In this document: positions 13,401-24,064 of the stretch, piece by piece
Layout: each line of letters begins with the position of its first letter
How positions within the stretch are numbered: the first letter of the stretch is position 1
DNA from: Nematostella vectensis
Lineage: Eukaryota; Cnidaria; Anthozoa; Actiniaria; Edwardsiidae
Direction: 5' to 3'
DNA length: 64,000 bases
Assembly: GCF_932526225.1 (NCBI RefSeq)
Contig: NC_064038.1
Coordinates: forward strand, 5,812,741 to 5,876,740
The notes under the pieces: generated by a model
Database searches by the model: none
Seen by the model: only the letters and a program-made list of their open reading frames with translations
Told to the model about the DNA's origin: nothing
Translations under genes and position numbers: made by a program

Positions 13401-16400
13401 CCATTCCACTCTACCCCCTCCTTCGCACTCGACTCATCAATCCCACTACAACTCCCCCCATTCCACTTCTCTTACTCATCTTGAATTTCCCTATCCTCTT
13501 CACCACTCCTTTCCTCTTAAACAGCCCATTCCACTCCCAATCCTCCACCCACACCCACACATTCCACACCTAGACTTTTCGGCTAAAAACTTTTCTCGCA
13601 AAAGTGTTGTAGGTCGCATGCACCCTGTCATACGTGAAGTTTTTCCTGCGACTTGAAGCAATTTGTTTCAGAAAGTAGAACAGCGTTCTACTTTTCGTGC
13701 GACTTTGAGAAATGCAAAACAAGTTGCAAAAGGGGCATCCCACGCAAAAAAAAAAAAAATGCGCGTGCGACTTGCAATTATCTTTTTGCGAGAGGTCGCA
13801 AGAGAAAAAGCGTACGTGTGACAGGGCCTTTGCTCACCTTGAACTCACCCATTCCACTCACTCATTCAGCTTACTCCTTGACCCGCACATTCCACTCACT
13901 CTCCTTCCACCTGGATCCTTTCACCTCCTCCCTCCTAAACCCACCCATTTCACTCAACCCCCCTAACCCTCCCTTCCTGAACCTGCCCATCCCCTCACCT
14001 CCACGCCCATCTCACCCTACCCCATCCACTTATTACCTGAGTAGGCTGACTATCGGTTTACCGATGTAGTCTACAAAATACTGCTTCACCGACTCGCTGA
14101 CGTTCATGCCCATGTGCGCGCGTTTCCACTCTTCATTCATGCGTTTAGTGATGTTGGAATAGTAGGACGGCGAGACGACAGGCTTGGCGAACCATTCGAG
14201 TAAAACGCCTAGAGGAAAGAACAGTCAAATATAAGAAATTGGCTTGATGAACTATTCAAGTAAAACGCCTAAAAGAGAGAACAGTGACAAAGAAATTGGC
14301 TCGATGAACCATTCAAGTAAAACGCCAAGAGGGAAGAACAGTGAATTATAAGAAATTGGCTTAATGAACCATTCAAATGAAACGCCTAGAAGAGGGAACA
14401 GTGAATTATAAGAAATTGGCTTGGTGAACCATTCCAGTAAAACGCACAAACGAGAGAACAGTGAAATGTAAGAAATTGTCTTGATGAATCATTCAAGTAA
14501 AATGCACAAACGAGAGAACAAGGACATATAAGAAATTAGCTTTGCAAATCGTTTATTGCGCACTTAACTAAATCTATGAGAAGCTTGACCCAACGTTCAC
14601 TTTGAAATCGCTCTGTGGTAGATCCTCAACCGTCACATGAACACATGATAAGCATGAAGGTATCAAATTAGAGTCATTAAAAATACGACAATCAAATCAA
14701 GAGGAGTTTCGTGTTTCTCATGTGATTGGTACAAAAGATCAAGGGGTGCAAAAGGGGGCCGAGAAGTTATAAGAGTACGCTCTGATTGGCCGAGAAGTTA
14801 TAAGAAGACGCTCTGATTGGCCGAGAAGTTATAAGAGTACGCTCTGATTGGCCGAGAAGTTATAAGAGTACGCTCTGATTGGCCGAGAAGTTATAAGAGT
14901 ACGCTCTGATTGGCCGAGAAGTTATAAGAGTACGCTCTGATTGGCCGAGAAGTTATAAGAGTACGCTCTGATTGGCCGAGAAGTTATAAGAGTACGCTCT
15001 GATTGGCCGAGAAGTTATAAGAGAACGCTCTGATTGGCCGAGAAGTTATAAGAGTACGCTCTGATTGGCCGAGAAGTTATAAGAGTACGCTCTGATTGGC
15101 CGAGAAGTTATAAGAGTACGCTCTGATTGGCCGAGAAGTTATAAGAGAACGCTCTGATTGGCCGAGAAGTTATAAGAGTACGCTCTGATTGGCCGAGATG
15201 CCGTAGGTTATGACGACGTCATCTTCGAGTCTTTTGTATGGAGGACGTAGACGTATGTGAAAATAAGTTTCGGACCATCGCTAACTCTTAATTACGGACG
15301 GACTGCTGTTGTGTCTCTTTATTAATTAAATGCCGTTATTCTAGTCATCGATAAAAAAAAAAAGAAATAAAGTTTGCTCTTCTCAAAATGGCCGAGATAA
15401 TGTCTGACCGGAAAACCACTTGTATGTATGTTACTACCGGTTCTATACATTATTAACGGAATATTGGTTAGAATGCGCTTATCTTGGGGGTCATCTTGGG
15501 CCTTCGCGACATTGCTTATCAAGATACCTCTTTTGCACTGTCACGAATGGGAAATAAACAAAGATTAGTGCTATATTAACTTTGGTGAAGCTCGCCGAGT
15601 GGACATTACTAAACTGAAAAAAGCTTCTGAGTAAACTTAAAAAAAAAACCCAGGGATCTCTTACCTAACACACGGTTCCCAATAAGACTAATAATAATAC
15701 TACAAGTAGCAGTGAATTTCAAGGCCTGCTTCAAGAGGAGCATATCTAGACCGCACGAGTGGAGTTAGGGTAAGGGATTAGGGTTAGGATTATCAAATAT
15801 TCCCCGCCCCCCTTCCCCTCCCCCAGTCGTTTTCATTCACAGGCCTACATTACTCGTACTGGAAGATTGTTAACGCCGCTCCATTGAGTCAAATCTCGCC
15901 TTACTTTACACGGCATACTACACTATACTCTTACGCAATCACATATGCGTTAGGCTTACCTTTTCTTGCCTTACAACACATGAAGATCAGACGTGTACCC
16001 AGGATTGGATAACGGGGGGGATCATTGGTATCTTATGGAAAAAGCCTGGTATTTGAAAAATGATCCAGTTTTTGGTTTGGCCGCCAAGGGGGGGGGGGGG
16101 GGGGGGGGTACGCGCGCACCCTGCGCACCCGCTGTTGACGCGCATGGTTATCCCTTGGATTACCTCACCTTTCATTAGTAGCAGTCGATTTCTAGTTCTA
16201 CCTCCACTTGAGCACCCATTTCAACCACCAAAATATCGGTCAATTCTAAACATTTCTTTTTCCATGTGATATCTATGACTGCACTCAATTTCTAGGCCTA
16301 AATAAGAAGCGGTCGTTTCGTTACCTGATTCATTGTACTTGGATATTTTCAGATAACGGCGTTTAATGGAGTTTATCCCTGCCTCACACTGCCCAACAGA

Positions 16401-17090
16401 ACGAACCATTCCCTTCCGTACTCCCATCTTCATGTTCTCTATGTAATGTTCAACTGCCGCCTCGTGAGTCTTCAACTTTTGCAAGATAATCTCCATATCT
16501 TCCAGACTCTTGGGCTTCAGGTTCATCAGCACGCCGTACAAACTGTACCCCAGATAGCAAATGTGCCTATAGCAGAACAAGTCAGGGCCCAGCATCCATT
16601 CCCCTGAGTAGAAATTCGAGTCGTACACTGTACCAAACACGTGCTTAAGGTAGTGTTTTAACTGCTGGATTGCTTTGCGTTCTCTGGGTTTCAATTCCTC
16701 AGAGCGTATCGATTTGTTGTTGAGCTCATCTAGGAGCTCCCACGAGGCGTCGGTTCGCTGTTTGATAAGACGAGGAGTTATGTCGAAAGCGGAATATTCC
16801 ACCCGTAGACGATTAAGATTCACGTCGGGGTCGAAAATAACATTGAATGGATGTAAGTTATAGTAGGTTTTTTGCACGCGTTTTATGAACTCCTCCAGTC
16901 CGATTCGTTTACCTTCCTCTGAAAGCTCACAGAACGGAGACTCAATAACTTTTCCCTTCTCAGTGCAATTATTGGCATTAGAACTTTTGACAATAAGAAC
17001 AATGCCGACTATAAGTACAACCAAAGCCACAATCAACACAGCACCAGCGATTATTACATATCTTCGCGAGACGTTCCCTTTATTTTCCAT
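7487..17090 (-). CDS. DUF885-family protein with N-terminal membrane anchor (7 exons, 774 aa)
   Basis: Exons on the complement, 5' to 3': 17090-16325, 14208-14037, 13197-12936, 10385-10161, 9660-9406, 8715-8530, 7945-7487. Every junction is GT-AG and the coding length is 2325 nt, exactly 775 codons with the stop. The start is the ATG at 17090; an upstream TTG frame is not used. Residues about 10-33 form one hydrophobic segment after a basic tail, predicting a type II signal anchor. The rest matches the DUF885 (PF05960) family. Its hallmark HESRPGHHLQ lies at residues 551-560, ending exactly at an exon border. FTEGWGLYAE follows around 588-597, and LWRAIRLIVDTGLHYKG opens the last exon. The family is widespread in bacteria and is thought to be metallopeptidase-like, but activity here is inference; the conserved His/Glu residues are present. 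The gene appears intact despite very repetitive introns. Confidence 0.88.
8004..8529. repeat. Tandem array copying the exon-6 donor of the DUF885 gene
   Basis: About five to six degenerate units of about 77-83 bp lie in intron 6. Shared phrases are TACTAGATTTGCATGGTCA, TAAGGTTAACTGCCCGTGAT and CACTCACCTGCCA. The unit nearest the exon carries at 8453-8470 an exact copy of the last 18 nt of exon 6 (real copy 8530-8547), plus the GTGAG donor. Older units are more diverged. Confidence 0.85.
10386..12935 (-). repeat. 2.4-kb CAT/CAC satellite filling DUF885 intron 3
   Basis: From about 10533 to 12935 the intron is almost entirely CAT, CAC, CGT and CCT triplets (minus strand ATG/GTG/ACG/AGG). A higher-order duplication of about 940 bp is visible: rare variants such as CATCGTCACC recur at 11264 and 12201, and CATTATCCTC recurs at 11654 and 12589. 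The array begins directly at the splice donor, because the donor sequence GTGAGGATGATGG is itself a repeat unit. The acceptor side holds two copies of a C-rich CTCCTTGTCTAAC phrase. The two very long open frames here (Met/Val on minus, Ile/Thr on plus) are by-products of the repeat. Confidence 0.93.
13370..14034. repeat. Degenerate CCCATTCCACTC-rich tract with an inserted MITE
   Basis: Intron 2 of the DUF885 gene is pyrimidine-rich, with many variants of CCCATTCCACTC at about 13370-13570 and 13840-14030. Between the two blocks, about 13621-13830, sits an element with inverted ends CACCCTGTCATACGT and ACGTGTGACAGGGCC and internal complementary GCGACTTG/GGTCGCA motifs. This looks like a MITE inserted into the array. 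Confidence 0.6.
14209..14537. repeat. 60-bp tandem array copying the exon-2 acceptor of the DUF885 gene
   Basis: Five intronic copies of a 60-bp unit start at about 14241, 14298, 14358, 14418 and 14478. The parental unit spans the real exon-2 border (14181-14240). Each copy keeps, on the minus strand, a version of the first exon-2 codons (GVLLEWFxKPI). The acceptor AG in front of GCGTTTTACT is kept in the copies at 14241 and 14358 and lost in the other three. Confidence 0.92.
14759..15195. repeat. 31-bp minisatellite with an NF-Y-type CCAAT box in every unit
   Basis: Fourteen nearly identical 31-bp units lie in intron 1 of the DUF885 gene. Variant units read AAGAAGACGC or AGAGAACGC in place of AGAGTACGC. 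Each unit contains CTGATTGGCC, which on the minus (gene) strand is GGCCAATCAG, the preferred NF-Y site. Units also carry TTATAA. The array has no spacers, so it is not CRISPR-like. Confidence 0.95.
15764..15795 (+). repeat. Short telomere-like TTAGGG tract
   Basis: A short degenerate run (GTTAGGG, TAAGGG, ATTAGGG, TTAGG) within intron 1 of the DUF885 gene. It is compatible with an interstitial telomere-type repeat but is only about four units long. Confidence 0.4.
16088..16109. repeat. Poly-G run
   Basis: A run of about 20 G in DUF885 intron 1, preceded by ACCCAGGATTGG at about 15999. This pairing of a CGTACCCAGG-type phrase with a nearby G or C run recurs at about 34990-35048 and 17757-17800, suggesting a dispersed repeat family. 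Confidence 0.6.
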
Positions 17091-17500
17091 GACGGATGAT
17101 TTACGAGGCGGGTGCAGACGCAAACAAGCGAAGTGGAACTTTTATGGCGATGATTCTGGACTGATCACTATCATCTCTGATTTGTTACAAGTTGTACCGT
17201 TGAAAGACGGCGTTGTTTTTGTTTAATTAAAACTACGACCCTGGATGCCCTCTCTCATTTGTGTTAGTGTTGTTACACTTACCCTTTGATCCCGTTGCTC
17301 CTGGGTAGCGAAGGCAGCATTTGCAAAAGGGGAGGGGGGTGGAAGGTGGAGAGAGGTTTGCCAGAGTTTTCTTGCAAAGGGGAGGGGGAGCCAAAATTTA
17401 ATTTGCAAGGAAGGGGGAGCAGGATTTCGTTCACAATGTTAGGGAGAGGGGTCGGTTAGTAAGGTTTCTTTGCAAAACGGAGGGGGTAGCCATAATTTAA

Positions 17501-17745
17501 AGCCGCATTGTCACCAGTTTACTTCCGGTCGATTACGTAACAATCTCCGATGATTTTTAACGGAAACTGCGGAAAGTATTTCACAATTTTAAAAGCAGTG
17601 TTTCTTTTGAAAGTTTCTTCGAGGGTTTGACTGATAATTTAGAGCGGATGGCCCGTTTTATAGCGCGGATTCTAATAGATTCTTTTGTCTTTTGACGGTT
17701 GAGGTTTCCGACGGACCTCCGGAAGTAAACTGGTGACAATGCGGT
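17501..17745. mobile_element. TTAA-type MITE, copy 1
   Basis: A 245-bp element with ends AGCCGCATTGTCACCAGTTT and its inverted match. Left flank is TTAA; right flank is TTCA, one base from a TTAA target duplication. It is about 85-90 percent similar by eye to copy 2 at 18556-18800. Confidence 0.8.
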
Positions 17746-18555
17746 TTCATTTAGAAGGGGGGGGGGGGGGGGGGGTTGATATGCTGGTAGCCAGGATTTT
17801 AGGGAGGTGGGGAGAGTAGTCGTTAACCCGGTGGCAACGCCTGCTTCTTTAAATTTAAACGAGGGTAACTAATTAAAATCACAACTCTGATAACCTAACC
17901 TCTTCTATAAGTTCCCGCAATCCGGTATCTTGTACTCGTTCTGCTACAAGATAATACCATTCACTCAAAATTAATTAGACACTCAAAGTCTACCGGTGGT
18001 TCAAGTTCAAAAATCAAAGATAAAATAAAACGAGACCACACACACATCAATATGGCTACACTAACATATCCACTCTCGCCCCAGCGCACCTCGCCTCGCG
18101 CGCGCCACAGAATTCCCAAAATCCGAAAACAAAACATTTCCGAATAACCCCGAATAAGAGCCGGCTAACACTACCAGTTGCCTTGAAGGTCTGTAGTCAA
18201 TCATCCCTTCGTTCTTGTTTTCATTTAGTGTTACAACACAATGTGAAGTGTATGAGTTTTATAGAAAAGGGCCTCACCAAAAAAGGGAAAAAGGATAAGC
18301 AGATATGATGTGATAAGAAAACCGTGCCGAGATATAGATTAAAGGTATTTAGTTGTAACCCGACCTACAAGAATAAGATTCTCCATGATTTCCACGCGCG
18401 GCCGATAAACGGGCAAAAACCAGGGATTAAAACGAGAAGAATTGGTAATGGGAGTTAGACCTCAAACACGAACACAGTTCGTTGCGCGAAGGGTGTGCGC
18501 AGCCCCTCGCCAAAATGTCGATCCTTTTTCATTATAGCATCGCCCGCCATTTTAA

Positions 18556-18800
18556 AGCCGCATTGTCACCAGTTTACTTCCGGTCGATTACGTAACAATC
18601 TCCGGTGATTTTTAACGGAAACGCGAAAAATATTTCAAAATATTTAAAGCAGTGTGTCTATTGGAAGTTTCTTCGAGGATGTGATCGATAATTTAGAGCG
18701 GATGGACTGTTAAATATCTCGGATTCTAATAGATTCTTTTGTCTTTTAACGGTTGAGGGTTACGTCGGACCTTCGGAAGTAAACTGGAGACAATGCGACT
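18556..18800. mobile_element. TTAA-type MITE, copy 2
   Basis: A 245-bp element flanked by perfect TTAA on both sides (18552-18555 and 18801-18804). Terminal inverted repeats start AGCCGCATTGTC and AGTCGCATTGTC. It has no coding capacity. The TTAA duplication points to piggyBac-like or similar transposases, but the family is not identified. Confidence 0.82.
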
Positions 18801-19558
18801 TTAAGTACCAAACGCTTGCGTATCTAGTTTGCTAATGTTTTTTTAGCCATGTAAGGGGTCGACAAGTCCCATGATTCTTCTTGTATATCAAGCGATATAA
18901 GGGTTGTTTAGAATACCGTGGCCAGGTGGCTCACAGGGGTTAGGTTTTTCAGCAAAATTTGCCACAAAAGGGTATTGTTTATTACCCTGCTAGCAGAGCT
19001 TTCCTCTAGTTTGCTTCTATCAGTTCACTCATCCGTGTCGCGTCACTGGTAACAGATTGTTTGTGTTCTGGGGACGCAAACGAACGAACACGCGAAAGAA
19101 CGGAAACGCGACACGGATAAGTGAAAAAATAGAAAACAAACAAGAGGAAAGCCCTGCTCGCATGGTAATTGGTCAACAGGCTTTTTTACACAGACACACA
19201 GTGAAATAAACGCTCACTCATGATACGACCGGTCTTATCTTTACACATACTCTTGAGCGATACGATAGCCCTTGACAGCGTCGCGATAACAAAAACACGC
19301 TACAAGACAGAAGATGATAATGCTAATGATGAAAAGCGACAGAATTTTCCTTTTACATTCTTTGAAAAATGATTTATAATGCACATAGCAAAATTACCCG
19401 ATTCTGATTGGTTGAGAGCAGTTCAGTTTTCAGTTAATATAGTGCAGGAAAAAGGTAATTTTTATTTCAGTTAGAACTGGACGCTGATTGGCTTACAAAC
19501 AATTGGAACAATAGAAAACTCAAAGAGCCAGACGTGTAACGCACTCTAAATGGACTCT

Positions 19559-19868
19559 GGGACCTCGCAAGAACAAGCGATTTGATTGGTTGAGAAACGC
19601 GGGATCATAAAATGCAATATACACCTCCTAGGAGGTGGATATTTTTCTGCGCCCCGAAATCATTTTCCTCCAAACCAAGACTATTTTTGAGACAAAAATA
19701 ATGATTATCTACACAACTTCCAAAAGGACGCTCACTAAATGGGTATCTCGTTGCGCCATAATTTGCTTGATTTCGGGGCGCAGGAAAATATCCACCTCCT
19801 AGGAGGTGTATAATGCATTTTATCCCGCGTTTCTCAACCAATCAAATCGCTTGTTCTTGCGAGGTCCC
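19559..19868. mobile_element. Foldback MITE with arms of about 105 bp
   Basis: Arms begin GGGACCTCGCAAGAACAAGC and its reverse complement and run through TTTGATTGGTTGAGAAACGC, CACCTCCTAGGAGGTG and GCGCCCCGAAATCA on each side. The central spacer is about 95 bp. No protein is encoded and no clear target duplication was found. Confidence 0.88.
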
Positions 19869-21861
19869 CGAGTTTTATATACTAAAAAGTTTTATACGTT
19901 ATTCAACATTTCCAAATCAGCTCATGGAAATGCATGCTGTCTTGCACTAGTATTTTGCAAAGCTATTTTTTCCCCGAAGTTAATTACGGCCATTTACCAT
20001 GCCAAGGTCTAGGCCATTTGAGTCATCGTGTCTGCTTTTAACAAAGTCGCCTCTCTTGTACATCAATGCGTCTTGATATTCACTCTGAGAGTACTCAAGT
20101 TTCCTTTTGTGGACGTGAGACTGGTGGTTTTTGGAGATTGGTATCTTACTAGGCGATGGGGTTATCAACTCAGCGATGTGCGTATTTGGTAACAATAGAC
20201 TGATAAACTTGAACAAAGAATAGTTTTATAGAGCCACCCTCTTCTTTTTCTCGACGGTGGCACAAAACAACTGTCTCAAATTGCCGCCATTTTGTCATCC
20301 TAGCAAAATAACAAGTGTGAGAAAGCATCCATTTCCATCGGCTGATTTGGGAAAGCTATCGTATAATTTCCGATTGAGCTTGGTTAAACGAAACCAAAAA
20401 CCTGGTTTTTAGACGGTTATTTCGAGATTTCTTTAAATAATTTGTCGTCCAATATTGTTTGAGGACAACAAAGAAGTGTATGGCTGAGGTTCTTTAAACT
20501 GTCTCAAATATATTGTTGGGTACACGCCTGAAGCACGAAGATAAAATAACAAAGAAATGGTCGATCATCCTCGGGGACCCAGGGCGTCGCGGAGGTCTGC
20601 GGAGGATGTGCGCATTCTGTTTGTCATCTTTAATTTCAGTGTTTTGTTTGTTACTCGTATAAATGTATGTTCACGATAGAGAAGAAAGAGTATGATAAGG
20701 ACAACCATAAAATGGCGATAGTCAGATAATGTTAGTTTTGCGGTCTCAAATTTTTTCCATTTTTTTAGGTACTCGGTTACTATTTAAGCCGTTTGTCGTC
20801 GTTTTTAGATTTTAGAAATGTGAGTGTTGGAGTAATCAGAGTAGAAAAAAAAACGATCTAAGGGAGTTCAAAGTCGCTCGAGTTAGGGTCCGACCCCTCC
20901 CCCCTAAAAACAACAACAAGCAAACAAACAAAATTATATTAAAAAGTACTAAATGATCGGCCCTTTATTTGGCTTTAATAAACGGGGTTCCTATTTTGGA
21001 TTGTAGCCCAAAGCACTATGCTTTCTTATCGTCGCCTTAGAGTTCTCCACATTATTCTGGATTGTAGCCCAAAGTACGATACTTACTTATCATCGCCTTA
21101 GATTTCTCTAAATTAAATCAGTATCTGATAACATTTCAGCGTTTCTGCAGTTTTTTTTTTAGTTTTTTTTTTCTCGGTAGCCCCTTTCAATGTTCAACAC
21201 AAAAGCTTGACATCAAAGTAAAAGAACAACAAATCACATCAAAGAACCAGCAAGAGATCTGGCAGTCTAGGGAAAGGGGGGGGGGGGGGGGGTAAAAATG
21301 TGATAGAGGTCATACTAGATGCGTACTTCACACATAAGGCAACACTTTATCGGGTCGCTTAGCTCAGAAAGCTTCGATTAAAGGTGCGAAATTTCTTGAT
21401 TACTAATAACCACTGGTAAATAAGACCACCTGGGAGTTTTAAACGACAAAGCTATTCTTAGTTACATTTGGCATAGGATCAAGCCGATTACATAACAGAC
21501 AATTATCATGCAAAACACCAAAATAAATGTTTGAACAAGAGAGTAACGTTTGACAGCTTGATCAAGCAATCAAAACTTACATAACAAGTTTGCGTTGCTG
21601 TGCAAGGATGTAATAGACAATAAATTCATTTTATAATTGGCAAAACACTGGTTTCTTGTTACATTGATAATGGCCGGGATAAATCGACCGGAGACCTAGC
21701 TTTTAAGCCAACGCGCGCTGATAACCTCTAATACCGAGCCTAGAGTTTTCATAATCCGAAATGCACTCTTTGCATGTGTTTGTGATTTCAGCATTCTAAG
21801 TTGTTGTTTCCCCACCAAGGTATTAAAATATTAAATTGGAATACACATCTAATGTCCTTAC

Positions 21862-22723
21862 CTGTTTCGTTGTATCGCGATGTGTTGAGGAATTTGCGCT
21901 TTATTGCATCTAGACCGGCTCTACATTCTTCTGCGCTTCTCACCATGCCTTTACGAACGCCCATTTTCATGTTGTTAACGTAACTTTTTACAGCATCTTC
22001 ATGACTTTTAAGCTTCATCTCAATAACCTCAACATCGCTAAGGTTGAAAGGTTTAAAGTAATATAATGCGTTGTACACATCGTACCCCAGGTAACAAATC
22101 GGTTGCCAACAAAATAAATTAGGCCCGAGCATCCAGTCTCCCGCGTAAAAATTCACATCATACGGTTGACCGAAGACGTGCTTTAAATAATGCTTGATTT
22201 GTTGTAGGGCTTTTCTCTCGCGGGGTTTCAATCTGTCTTCGTCCACTTGCACATTGTTTATTTCTTCTAGCAGTAGAAGTGCCTTGTCGGTGCGTTGTTT
22301 TATCACCATGGGCCTTGAATCGTATGCAGAGAAGCTTTGTTGAACATATGCAAGCCCATAGTCCTGAAGGCCGCTAATATCTGGATGATACGGAGCGTTA
22401 TGAGGGTGGTATTCGTAGTAAGCGTTCTTTACTTTGTCAAAAAAATCTAAAAGGCCTACTCTGCTTGCCTCCTGACTCGGTTCGCATGTACTATCTCTGT
22501 CCTGTGGAAATACGCTTGTTTTATCAGAATCAGGGCAGCTTTTGGCTTTGGACGATACGGCAATTAGTACGATTCCTACAATTAGAAAAATAATCCCTAG
22601 CAAAATTGCGCATATGGCAATAAGTCTTTCGCGAGTCAGCGAAGACGAGTTTATAGAAGTCCCTGGCTGCTCTATCATAACATTGGCCTCGTCGGAGTTG
22701 CGTTGCTTTTCGCCAACTACCAT
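21862..22723 (-). CDS. DUF885 alternative or duplicated first exon (287 codons)
   Basis: The exon starts at ATG 22723 and ends at a strong donor (CAG|GTAAGG) in the same phase as exon 1 of the downstream DUF885 gene. It encodes a short N-terminal tail, a hydrophobic anchor at about residues 34-56 and the N-terminal DUF885 region. Blocks shared with the 16325-17090 exon include KPRERKA, QIKHYLKHVFG, WMLGP, MKMGVRKGMVRS and a terminal RYNETG versus KYNESG. No exons 2-7 follow before the other first exon. If spliced to the shared exons it would give a protein of about 806 residues. The alternative is a duplicated exon that has lost its downstream part. Its frame is intact. Confidence 0.75.
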
Positions 22724-24064
22724 GGTTTATCGCCTGGTCTCTTCCTCAAATAAAACTTCGAGGAAATTCAATAATACTTGGTAGTGAAGTTTGCATAAAA
22801 TACTAACGGGCTAGAATCCACCTTGGATGAATAGTTCAGTTTGATTCCCCTGTTTTAAATCACAGTTGACGAGAGAGATCAATGCTTCGGCTTGACCGCT
22901 AGCAGAAGTAAATGAATCGGAAATTTGAGCTTCAGTGGCAAACCGTGGAGTGTGTTTACTCAAGCCCGACACAATTGATGATTGACGCCTGTCAAGTGAA
23001 GATAACACAATCACTCTTTACGCGTGACTGCGTTGTTTCTTGCTTCCATAAACACACGCTAAAAATATACCAGAATATAAAATCAAGCACTAAAAATGCA
23101 TTGTCGTGTTTAGAGTGCCCTTACATATTTCCCTGCGCATTCTCGATAGTTTTAAATTGGCGCATGTTATCAACACACACCCGTGTACATAATGTCAACA
23201 CTTTTGATGTACGGGAAAGTATTTATGTTGTCGTGGCGGCCGTAGAAAGGCGGCAGTAAAAGGAAAACGATTATCGAGATAGGTCTGGCTGCATTTATCC
23301 AATGCAGACGGCGATGATTAACGTATAGATTATCGGGGCGATACAACGAGATTCCAAACTATTATTCAGGTTTTTTTTTCGAGGGATTGTATGTCTCGAG
23401 AATGAAACCACTGCAACCCTTATTTACGGCAACTGTGAAATGCTTATATCATAGTATTTATAGGTTATTTTTTTAGCATTATCTTAGTAAAAAACTGCTG
23501 AAAAACGGTATAAGACTAATAAAAATTAAAATAAAACATTTAAAAGAAAAAAAAATATTACGTTTCGAACCCTTGACCTCACACACCGGTCCAGTGACCT
23601 AACCACTTGGCCACATGGCTCACGATTCAGCATTGAAGTAGTAAAATTATTTTTATCCCTGCTTTGTACTGAACCCTTACTGAACTTTGGAAAGTCCTGT
23701 CGACACAACCTGTCAATTCTCCCGCATTTAGGAGGGAGTCTCAAGACTTTCTCCCGCCTCCCGCGTGGAGCACCAGCATTTTAACGAATTTTGTGCAGAT
23801 TTATTAGAGTGCCGTGAACAAAGATGTACCTAGGCCATTCTCCTCTAACTCTCTAATATTTATAAGTATGATTGTCTAATTAAAAAGCAGTCATAAATGT
23901 ATTTAGCTACAATGCTGTGGTGTTTTGGGGGGGCTATTAAATCTGTAAAATTTGGGCAATGTCTATTTAGTTGTTGGGAAAGAGTATTTCTAAGTTCTTT
24001 GTAGATTGACATTTAACAAGAAAGTGTTCTTCGTTTTCCATAGTTTGACAGCGCGGGCAAACCG
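22724..24064. other. Upstream flank of the DUF885 alternative exon
   Basis: Promoter-side sequence for the minus-strand exon. No coding region is supported. It contains a tRNA-like segment near 23563-23640, listed separately. No clear TATA box is seen next to the start. Confidence 0.5.
23563..23628 (-). ncRNA. tRNA-like segment (SINE head or tRNA pseudogene)
   Basis: On the minus strand an A-box-like TGGCCAAGTGGTTAGG is followed about 35 nt later by a B-box-like GGGTTCGAAAC and then a T run. The A box resembles class II (Ser/Leu-like) tRNAs. The anticodon stem does not close and no acceptor stem pairs, so this is not a functional tRNA. A tRNA-derived SINE head is the best guess. Confidence 0.45.

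Larger units (their letters stand above)
17091..21861. other. Non-coding interval between the two DUF885 first exons
   Basis: No DUF885 exon 2-7 homologue or other gene could be found in any frame over this 4.8 kb. It contains three MITE copies described separately, a two-copy duplication of about 62 bp at about 20994-21112 (phrase GGATTGTAGCCCAAAG) and G runs near 17757 and 21277. If the upstream exon at 21862-22723 splices to the shared exons, this interval is part of its long first intron. Confidence 0.6.

Noticed and set aside
14759-15195. CRISPR array
   Set aside because: Units of 31 bp are contiguous with no unique spacers, and the genome is eukaryotic.
18928-18975. Second tRNA-like A box (GTGGCCAGGTGGCTCAC)
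   Set aside because: No B box at the right distance and no stem pairing.
17124-21800. Hidden exons 2-7 belonging to the upstream DUF885 first exon
   Set aside because: Scanned on the minus strand for the exon 2-7 motifs (LEWFxKP, HExxPGHH, EGWxLYAE, RAIRLIVDTG); none were found.
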